DNA of 30,515 nucleotides from Krasilnikovozyma curviuscula (lineage: Eukaryota > Basidiomycota > Tremellomycetes > Cystofilobasidiales > Mrakiaceae): assembly GCA_014825775.1 (NCBI GenBank), contig MVAQ01000246.1:1-30515 (forward strand), given 5' to 3'. This document shows, one piece after another, positions 8,067-17,087 of this stretch. The notes under the pieces are model-generated. The model worked only from the letters and a program-made list of their open reading frames with translations, was not told the origin of the DNA and searched no databases. Every line of letters begins with the position of its first letter. Position 1 is the stretch's first letter. The position numbers were made by a program, and so were the translations under genes.

Positions 8067-10478
8067 TTAGTGCTTCGCACTGGTGGCTTTGATTTTCTTC
8101 TTCTTCTCAGCTTTAGGGATTCTAATTGAGAAGTAACAGGTCAAAGAATTGAAGTCGAATGAACAGTGAACGGAACTGACTTGTGTTTCCTCTTCTCCCG
8201 ATTCTCCTCCTTGAGCGCCTTCTTCCGTTCCTGAGAATGAAAACCAGCGCCGCAGGGTTTTATGATTAGTTCAACCAATAGAAACGACCAATACAAACGA
8301 CAGGATTGAGGACTAACCTTCTTTGCGTCTTTATCCTCATGTCTCTTTCCCCTCAGAGCCTTCTTCTGGAAGCCGTTTCCTTCACTTCCTTCTTCATCGT
8401 CATCTTCCTCCTCCGCATCGCTCTCCTCATCCTCATCCTCGCCCTCATCCTCGTCCTCCCCTGATTCTTCTTTGTTAACTTCAGTCTTCTCTTCATCAGA
8501 TTTGACAAGAGGTTGAGGCTGAACCTCCCTATCACCGGGAATGAATCTCACGCCTTCAGCAATTGTTGCTTTTGACTTCTTTGACGACTTCTTTTTGTCC
8601 AAATCTTGAACATCAACAACGCCCGTCACACCAGCGTAAATCAGCCCACTTCCATCTCCTTTTCGTATCCTCTCAACGTCTCTCTCCGGATCATAGACCT
8701 CGTTCAAGTTTCGAGGAATGTATGACTGTTGGAAGAGGGCGTCGTCTTCGTCCTGTTTTGAGAGCTTCTTGGCTGGAGCAGACACAGTTCCTGATTCCGC
8801 TTCATTATGTTGATTGTCTTCCTCCTCTTCCTCTTGATCATCGACAGACTCCTCAAGCCATTGCTGAGCCACCTTCTCCCATCCTTCAGGTGTATCTTCA
8901 CATCCCAGGTCCTCCATGACAATGAACTCCCAAGTCCGTTTACCGCCCAGCACTCTGAACGCTCCTTTTGACTCCTTAGTGAACCAGTCTCTCATGTTCT
9001 TGATATCTTTTCGGAGGAAGTCGAACGCTGAGGGATGGTCATGTTCAACAGACTGTGAGACGTCGATGATGTACAGATGTTCGAGATGGTAGAGGATGTT
9101 GTATTCACTGAGATCGGCATGGACCAGATGGCATCTGTGATATAATGTTCGGACAGTGATAAGGAGTTCCATGTAGAGTGAGGGGAGTTCTGAGGCTGGA
9201 ATCGTCGCATCTTTCAAGCGAGGTGATGCCCTGAACAAAATAGCAAGACTCAGTTTCCAACTGCTCGCGGAATGAGTGCCTCGATGTGACTTACCACCCT
9301 TCAGATGTACCCAAGAACTCCATGACGATCACATTCTCACGTCCTTCAACAACTCTCGGACTTCTGATTCCAGAGCTCTCCAGTCTCTTCAAGTTTCTCA
9401 CTTCCTTCTCAGCCCACAGACGAACCATCTTTCGACCGCTGACAGCACCTGAATGCCGGAACCGGAATTCGCCCTCAATATACTGAGATCGTCGCTTAAA
9501 CTGCAGTATGGATGTTTTAAATATCTTGAGGGCCAAGTGTGGGAAAGGAGCTGTAGAAGATGTCGATAATTCTGGCGGAGGCGGTAATGAATGGTAAACA
9601 TTGGCCTGAGAGGTAATAAGAGCGCTGATGAGAAAATGCGCCAGTGTAAATATAAAATAGAGTAAAAAAATCCACTCACTTCTTTACCAGTGCTGACACA
9701 ACCTTCGACTTTTCCGATGACACCTCTGTTAATTAGCTTCAGCAATACCAACCTGGTCCTAGGATCCAACACCTGTTCATTCGTAGCTCTATCAGATTTG
9801 TCCTTGTTATTTGCATTCTGAGATGCTGCTTTAGGATTTGAAGGTGCTGAGGGTAAGGATAGGAGCTGATTTGCAAGATGCGTTGAGAGTGGGTTTGAGT
9901 GAAGGGCTTTTTGAGCTGCAGAGGATTGGGCCAAGGACGCCTTAGGTCTGTTGATTGCTGGAAGAGGTACAGACGCATTTGATAGTATAGGTTCTCCCAA
10001 TTTTGATGTAGATGGTCCTGCAGTAGGTTTGGCTTTGGACTGCAAGTGTGTCGCAATGACCTCTTTGTGCCTTCGCAGTCGATTGTATTGTTTTGTGAAA
10101 TCTAAAACGATCGTAGAAAGTTAATTTTATATCTGCAGACCATGGCATGTTTGACTCACCTCCTTCCGTACCGTCCCAGTCCTCGTCGTCGACCTCGCCC
10201 ATCCTCATAATGGATTCCTCATCAACCTCATCATAATCATAGTCTTCGTCCCACTCTTCTTCCTCATCCTCATCATAATATTCATTTCCTTCATATATTT
10301 GATGCAGTTCTGGAGCTGAATCTATTACTGAAGCTGGTTCTTCATCGATATATCCTACGCCTGGCAGGCGAGGAGCAGCGTAGTCGTGCACTGGAGATAC
10401 CACCGAGGCTGGAGCTGGTGTTATCGATAGAGCCTCTAGAGAATGATCCAATGGAGCATCTTCAAATTGTCCTAACAT
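8067..10478 (-). CDS. RIO1: RIO1 atypical Ser/Thr kinase
   Basis: Atypical kinase/ATPase acting late in 40S subunit maturation. Exons on the minus strand: 10478-10160, 10101-9680, 9605-9295, 9230-8318, 8230-8181 and 8121-8067. They total 2070 nt, or 689 aa. The RIO signatures are intact: the P-loop region GCVSTGKEANVYH (STGKE at 243-247), the catalytic loop LVHADLSEYNILY (D390, N395) and the metal-binding IIDVSQSVEHDHP (D407). The N-terminal about 100 residues include an Asp/Glu/Tyr-rich acidic stretch. The C-terminus is a long acidic run followed by a Lys/Arg-rich tail ending in KKKKIKATSAKH, fitting a nucleolar or pre-ribosome shuttling protein. The ATG at 10478 has A at -3. An in-frame ATG at 10619 exists but would crowd the divergent neighbour. 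Longer than yeast Rio1 (about 484 aa) because of the acidic extensions. Confidence 0.95.
8382..8475 (-). repeat. RIO1: Low-complexity acidic GAN/GAR tract in RIO1
   Basis: Imperfect repeats of GAGGATGAG-type triplets on the coding strand encode about 30 mostly Asp/Glu residues near the RIO1 C-terminus. Such tracts vary in length between strains and are prone to slippage. It lies within one exon and keeps frame. Confidence 0.75.
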
Positions 10479-10682
10479 GATTTTCGAGCTGGTCTGAGTG
10501 CCAACCTGAGAACCTTCGAGGTCCACCGTGAAGAATTTTGGGTGAGTGACGCCACAGGCTCTGTGCATTGGGACCGACGAACAAGTCGGCGACAGTCTGA
10601 GGACAGATTCCAACCCCATCTCTCAAAAATTGCAAAGAATCAGCTTCACCAAAAGAGCAAACCAGAGATCTTTGAAGTTACC
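10479..10682. promoter_or_regulatory. Divergent promoter between RIO1 and the GNAT acetyltransferase gene
   Basis: Only 204 bp separates the two start codons (10478 minus, 10683 plus), so the core promoters and leaders must be shared or abutting. I saw no clear TATA box. Long shadow frames cross the segment on both strands, but neither shows conserved protein sequence. Confidence 0.6.
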
Positions 10683-11682
10683 ATGTCCCCAACCTACGCA
10701 ATTCGGCCAGCAACTGAGGCAGATATAGTAAGTACCCATGTGCTAATAGCCCGGAGGTTTGGGGGCTGTATGGACAATGAAGAACAACAAATGATCTGAT
10801 TAGAGAATTTTCTCTTTCTAGAATGATATACTTCGACTTGTCATGGAGCTCGTGAGTATCTACCCCTTCCAACCTTTTCTACTCCTTCGTTAACGATTGT
10901 TTACCTTCCAGGCTGTCTACGAAAATGCCCCAGAAGAAGCTCGAGCAACGCCAGAACTGGTATGCCTAACAGTTTTAAAACCTCCCCTTATCTAAGTCCT
11001 GGTTCTGACCAAGAAGAAAATTACATCTCCGTTTCTGTTGGTACTAACCGCGTATTTGATCAACTAGTTGAAGAAGAACATGTTTTCTGAAAACCCATAC
11101 GCCCACTGTGTTCTTGCTGAAAATGTAGAGACTAAAGAGGTTGTTGGTATGGCACTGGTGGGTACTACGGAAGCTACCTCAAACTTAAACGTCTTTACTG
11201 ATGCTACGGGGCGCATCGTCGCTTATAGTACTTCTTCAACTTTTCAACTTGGACCGGAAAGCCTGGACTCTATCTGGAAGACCTCTATGTTACTCCTGAA
11301 GCTCGTAATGGTGGTTTAGGAAAGAGGTTGTTCGCCGAACTTGGTGAAATTGCGAAAGCGAAAGACTGCCCAAGAATCGACTGGCAAGTCTACTGCTTTC
11401 CCTTATCTGTTTTTCTACATCTAAGCTATCCCTTCATTCTTATACAGGCAAGTTCTTGACTGGAATGCCCCTTCCATCGCATTTTACGAGAAAGCTTTGG
11501 TAAGAGTTTGTTTATGTCTTTTTTTATCTTCGCTGACACTGTAATGCGCAATTGACATCGAACTTGATGCTTGACGATGTAACCTACGGTATTACCTCCA
11601 GAGTGCAACCATAAGAAAAGAGTGGCTTTCTGTCCGACTGGAGGGTGGCGGGATCACTGGATTAGAGAGGTTTAAACAGTAG
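10683..11682 (+). CDS. GNAT N-acetyltransferase, SSAT/thialysine acetyltransferase-like
   Basis: Acetyl-CoA-dependent N-acetyltransferase of the spermidine/spermine (SSAT1/2) subgroup; the substrate could be a polyamine or a thialysine-like amine. Exons: 10683-10727, 10822-10851, 10912-10959, 11068-11157, 11229-11383, 11448-11499 and 11602-11682. They total 501 nt, or 166 aa, the usual SSAT size (about 170). Motifs: N-terminal YAIRPATEADINDILRLV; strand FFNFSTWTGKPGLYLEDLYV; acetyl-CoA loop ARNGGLGKRLF (R97-G102); and the SSAT-type DWNAPSIAFYEKAL (127-140). The C-terminus ends GGGITGLERFKQ. Intron 5 (11384-11447) uses a GCAAGT donor, the only one that restores IDWQVLDWN. The family call is firm; the exact substrate is unknown. 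Confidence 0.92.
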
Positions 11683-12057
11683 CGCTCTTGTCATTCTGCC
11701 TTTTGTTTATAAAGGCTCTAGAGCTGATTTGAGCAAAAATGATATATATCGTCTTTACACAATTCCTGGTAATGTGGGTGACTCGATCATTTGTCGTAAC
11801 AAAATGTCCCTGATATCTACTCGAGTCAAAAGAAAAAAGTTGTCGGCGCACACATTGCCCGCTACTACATATCAGCTAACACCATCTCACTCGATTCAGG
11901 ATCCACACATCCTTGGCTGCATTGACACAGCCAGAACCTCCCCAAGACGTCCTTTCTGGTCTTTTCGAGGCCAAGCTTCTGTAAATTAGCCCACCGCACA
12001 CTCGCTAGAACTTTCACCTCGACGCAGGGCGTTCAAGCTAAGAAATCCAACTACACG
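11683..12057 (+). promoter_or_regulatory. Spacer upstream of LeuRS with an in-frame, presequence-like leader
   Basis: This holds the 3' end of the acetyltransferase transcript and the LeuRS promoter/leader. From 11926 to the LeuRS ATG the LeuRS frame is open and reads like a mitochondrial targeting signal (SFLVFSRPSFCKLAHRTLAR, then TFTSTQ), but it contains no ATG. A good branch/acceptor pair (CTAAC ... GATTCAG, ending 11899) lies upstream, but a TGA at 11923 blocks a direct in-frame join. An unrelated 86-codon frame (11729-11989) looks like chance. Confidence 0.5.
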
Positions 12058-15000
12058 ATGGCTGACACTTCAAAGCCAACTGGACCTATGGTCCTTGAAA
12101 ATGTGAGTACCTTCTGGGCTGGCCTTTAGTGTAAGATCTGCTGCTTTAGAGCTGTAGCCTCGAAATTGGACTGCTTCTAGCTCAGCTTGATGTTCAGCTC
12201 TAATGGCTGCTGGTACAAATCAACGCTATGTGGTTTCTCATCTCAGATTACTGACTTTCTTTCTTTAATTCATTTGGCGCTGTCATAGACGACCAAAAGA
12301 GACTTCCTCCAGGATCTCGAGAAGAAATATCAACAGCAATGGCGAGAAGCCAAATATTTTGAGGTCGACCCACCAACTGCTGAGGAGACTGAAGTGAGCT
12401 TTCCAGATGCCCGGAACTTGTGTTTGCATCTCCTAATTAACTGGCTTACGTTTTGTTCGCTTTGACCTTTTTTTCCTTTCTTCCAGGGACTCACTCCTGC
12501 TGAAATCCAAGAGAAGTTCCCAAAATGGATGGGAACCTTCCCATACCCATACATGAATGGTATTCTGCATCTTGGGCATGCCTTCACTGTGTCGAAGGTT
12601 GAGTTTGCGACTGGATACCAGAGGATGATCGGCAAGAGAGCTCTTTTCCCAATGGGATTCCACGTCACTGGTATGCCTATCAAGGTAAGCTCCAACTCAT
12701 CTCTATGCGTATTTGTTCGTATCAAAGCTAACAGAATTCTGGCATTATTCTCGACTCTAGTCAGCGGCTGACAAGCTCATCCGAGAAATGGAAAAATTCG
12801 GTGAAAACTTCGAGAGGTTCGATGCTGAAGCTGAAGAAGCTGCTGAAGCTGCCAAGGCTCCCGTTGTTGTAGCTAAATCTTTGGACAAATCGAAGGCTAC
12901 CAAGGGTAAACTTGCTGGAAAATCAACGGGTTTGAAATATCAATTCCAGATCATGGCCGCGGGCGGCATTCCAATTGAGGAAATCAAGAAGTTTGCTGAT
13001 CCTGTCCACTGGCTCAGTGTTTACCCACCAATTGCGCAAGTAGGTGTAGTTCTCAATTCTGAGATCATTCGATCATTCCACCGCATCCGACTGACACTAT
13101 GCGCTTTGTTTACTGCAGGACGATTGCAACGCTATGGGAGCCAGAATTGATTGGAGACGTAGCTTCTTGGTAAGTTATGATGGCTTCAGCGATCCTCCAG
13201 GCTTTTTGCTCCTAGAATGGTTTCACTCACTGTGATGCTCCTTTATTTTGTTTTTCTCTTAGACCACCGACCAGAACCCATTCTACGACTCTTTCATCAG
13301 ATGGCAAATGAACCTCCTCCATGATCAGCAAAAGATCAAGTTCGGAAGAAGAAACACCATCTATTCCGCTCTAGATCAGCAACCCTGTATGGATCACGAC
13401 AGAAGTGTCGGTGAAGCCGTCGGCCCTCAGGATTACACCGCTATCAAGATGTCTGTTGTTTCATGGAGTTCAGAAGCTCAGGCCTACGTCGACTCAATCC
13501 CAGAACTCAAAGGCAAAAAGGTTATCTTCATTGCCGCTTCGCTCCGATCTGAGACTATGTAAGTTAAGTTTCGTCGCTTTGAGCTGGACATCTCTTATCC
13601 TGCTTCTTCTGAGCGTCACAGGTATGGACAGACCAACTGCTACGTTGGAACTGCCATCAAGTATGGCCTCTTTGCTGCGAAGAACAACGAAGTCTACTTG
13701 TGCACTCGACGATCAGCCAATAACATGGCCTTCCAGGACAACTTCGAAGTCGAGGGCAAGGTTGATCAACTCGGTGAAATCGTTGGGTCTGCTTTGATTG
13801 GTACTAAAGTCAATGCTCCACTTAGTGTCTGTGGAGATGTTTATGTCATTCCTATGGAGGGTGTTCTTGCTACCAAGGTATGTTTGGTTTGAACGTGTAG
13901 TGCCAGACTGCTCACTACAACCTTTCTTCACAGGGTACCGGTGTTGTTACTTGTGCTCCGTCAGATTCTCCAGACGATTACGCTACTCTCCTCGATCTGA
14001 GAAAGAAGCCCGAGTTCTATAAGGTCGATCCATCATGGCTTACCAACGAACCGGTTCCAATGATCGTTACTCCAAAGTACGGCAACCTTATCGCCGTTGA
14101 ACTCTACAAGCAGTTCAAGATAAATTCTCAGAAGGACGTCAAACAACTCGCTGAGGCCAAGGATATTGCCTACAAGGAGGGCTTCTTCAATGGTGTGATG
14201 GACATCGGTGAATTTAAGGGAATGAGAGTTGAGGACGCTAAGCCAAAGGTCAAGGATATGGTCATTGCCAAAGGTTACGCCTTCAACTACTCTGAGCCAG
14301 AGAATTTGGTCATGTCAAGAAGTGGAGAGGAGTGTGTCGTCGCTTTGGTTGATCAGTGGTACATTGACTACGGTGAAGAGCAATGGAGGAAGACCGCTTT
14401 GGAGTCAGTCATTTTTTGAGTTTCTCGGGAACCTTCCGATCTAACACGCTTCATTTATCGTCACTTCAGTCTCCTCCACAAGATGGAAACCTACTTCCCA
14501 GCTGTTGAGAATGGTTTCGAAGCTGCTCTCGCTTGGCTCAAGCAGTGGGCCTGTTCAAGAAGTTACGGTCTTGGTTCACCTATTCCATGGGATCCTCAAT
14601 TCCTGGTTGAGAGTTTGAGTGATTCCACCATCTACATGTCCTACTACACTGTCGCCAACTTCCTCCAGAGTGCGTAAAGAGGAGTGCATCCCCCAATTCT
14701 CCTCGAAACTTTGACTGACCCTTCTCTCCAACAGACGGTGATGTCTACGGTAAAAGCGGAAATCCACTCGGAATCACCCCTGAAGACATGACGGATGCAA
14801 TGTGGTCATATGTTCTCACCGATGGTCCATTCCCAACCAACAGCAAAATTTCGCTCGAAACCGCCAAGAAGCTCAAGTCCTCCTTCGAGTACTTCTACCC
14901 AATGAACTTGAGAACCTCTGCCAAGGATCTCATTCCCAACCACTTGTCATTCTGTATCTACGTTCACTCCGCCATCTTCCCAGAGAAGCACTGGCCAACA

Positions 15001-16483
15001 AGCATGCGTGCCAACGGTCACCTAATGCTCAACAACCAGAAGATGTCGAAGAGTACCGGTAACAGTCTGACGATGAGGGACGCGGTCAACAAATTCGGTG
15101 CTGACGCTACCAGATTGACTCTCGCTGATGCTGGTGACGGTATTGAGGTGAGGTGACGACCCCTTCTCCAGCGTTGGAGACATTTTGTTCTGACGACTTA
15201 TACATTGCTATAGGACGCCAACTTCGAAGAGCTTACTGCTAACGCTGCTATTCAGAGACTTTACACCACTGTTCAGTGGGTTCAGGAGACCCTCGCTGAC
15301 TCTACCAAGTTCAGAACTGGTGGAAGAGAAACTTACACCTTCTGGGACAGAGCTTTCGAAGCTGAGATGAACAATCTCACTGCTCAGACTAAAGTGGCTT
15401 ACGAAGGGTTAGCTTTTTTAGTTTCAAAATGTTTAAGTTGCAACGTCCTCTGACGCAGTTCTTCGTTATAGCATGTGGTACAAGGAAGCTCTCCAACATG
15501 GTTTCTACGAACTCGAGGCCGCCCGAAAATCCTACATTGAATTTACCATGGATATTGGCTTGCATCACGACCTCATTATGGACTGTATCCGCCGAACAGC
15601 TCTCCTCGTTCAGCCCATCATTCCCCACTTCTCCGAACACATCTGGACCAACTTCCTTAAGGAAACAAAATCTGTCCAACTCGCTCAGTTCCCAGAACTA
15701 TCCCAGCCCCTGTCACTCGAACTTATCGCCGAGCTTGAGTACATCCGTGTGGTGCTCAAGAGCACCAGAGACAAGATCCTGGACCTGCCCAAGAGACTGG
15801 CCAAGTTCAAGGGCAAAGGCGAGAAGCCATCGGATCCTTCGGAACCCCTCGGTGTCAACTTCTTTGTCGCAACAGAGTTCCCGGCGTGGCAAAAGACGTG
15901 TATGGATGCCGTGAAGCAGCACTGGGTCCCTAAGTCGGACGATATGGATCCGGAGGCAAAGAAGGTGGCCGAGAAGGAGGAGGCCGAGAAGATCAAGAAC
16001 GTCCTCTCAGAAGCGGGCATTCTCTCAAACAAGAAAGTCATGCCGTTTGTCAATGATCTCAAGGTGAGTTGCTGCAGTGACTGTATGAGCGACGGAAACG
16101 TCAATGTGACAGTAAACAAAAGATACTGATGCTCTCTTTTTTTTTTTTTTCTCTTCCTAGAAATCTTGTGCACTCTTTGGAGCAGAGAAGGCTCTCACTC
16201 AAGAACTCATCTTTAACGAGACTGCTGCTCTTCATGAGATGCTGCCGTATGCCCTCAAGACTCTGCCAGGTGTCGAGTCGATGAAGGTGATTGCACTCTC
16301 TGAGGGCTTGGCTACCCTGGAGAAGCAGCCTGAATCCCCGGGTTACAGTGCGGTAGAGCTTGGAATCAGCGTGCCTGGTCTTCCTGGAGTCGTTGTTTGT
16401 GAGTTTCTGGGAACCGGCATTGCTCCTCTGTTTACGTGCGCCAAGTACTGATAAACCCTTCCTTTTCCGCAGACAATATATAG
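12058..16483 (+). CDS. CDC60: Cytosolic leucyl-tRNA synthetase
   Basis: Charges tRNA-Leu with leucine (EC 6.1.1.4); class I, eukaryotic/archaeal type. Exons: 12058-12102, 12289-12393, 12487-12684, 12761-13039, 13119-13169, 13263-13558, 13622-13877, 13934-14403, 14470-14669, 14735-15147, 15214-15407, 15472-16063, 16161-16398 and 16473-16483. They total 3348 nt, or 1115 aa (yeast 1090). The HIGH motif is [15 protein letters not shown] (HLGH 78-81). The CP1 editing domain has [18 protein letters not shown] (about 316-333) and [20 protein letters not shown] is exact (736-740, KMSKSTGNS). A C-terminal anticodon-binding and extension region follows. The last exon is only 11 nt and encodes the end of YNI plus the stop. 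The editing-site Thr-rich motif reads SLRSET where TLRPET is usual. The ATG at 12058 gives a normal cytosolic N-terminus. Confidence 0.95.
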
Positions 16484-17087
16484 ACTTAGGAACATCGTTG
16501 ATGTGACGTAATCTCTTTTCTTTATACTGTCTCAGCCCCTTCTTTATTTTTTAATCATCACGGGCGTTGTGGGGCCGTCGTGCGTTCTTCAGAGCGGGAA
16601 AGACCCTTTTCGAGTCGAGCGCATCCCTCCCTCCACATTGAGGTGAGAGCGACCGAGCGCTCTCTTTTCCACAGTCCAGTCGATCACATTATGGTTGGTG
16701 CAAGGCAATGGGGCCACTTTTTTTGCTAGTGGTGGAAAGCTTAAGTGAGGAAGCAATGGGTGGGAATGACCATTTGCCTGATGCGTGAGACCTTTGTCGC
16801 AATAAGGTTTTGCGGAAGCTGTCGCAAGCACTCCAGCTCTCTTTTCTATCTGTTTTCCCTGTTCCCTCTGCCCACCATCTCTCTCCAACGACGAAATAGA
16901 TATCCACTCATCAGCACCAGCGAAGCCCTCCAATCTATAGAAAAAGAAACAAGACTCAAAAGTGGCGTAGCGACAGACCCATCCCGCCGCCGCTGCTGCT
17001 GAACCAGGGAACAGTCGACCCAGCAGCCCACTCTCGTTCTTCCCCCTGTCCAACTTCTCTGTGTTCTTGGTACCTTCGCCCGCATAC
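16484..17087 (+). promoter_or_regulatory. Spacer and promoter of the CaaX protein gene
   Basis: About 600 bp with the LeuRS 3' end on the left and, nearer 17088, a long pyrimidine-rich leader (about 16830-17060) typical of fungal promoters. Frames present on both strands (for example 17089-16589 minus) show no conserved motif. The start at 17088 lacks an upstream in-frame ATG. Confidence 0.5.

Noticed and set aside
11387..11450. GT donor (GTCTAC) for acceptyltransferase intron 5
   Set aside because: Every AG nearby gives a frameshift; only the GC donor restores the conserved core strand.
15685..16173. 162-codon minus-strand frame
   Set aside because: Antisense to LeuRS exon 12, which is clearly coding with conserved sequence.
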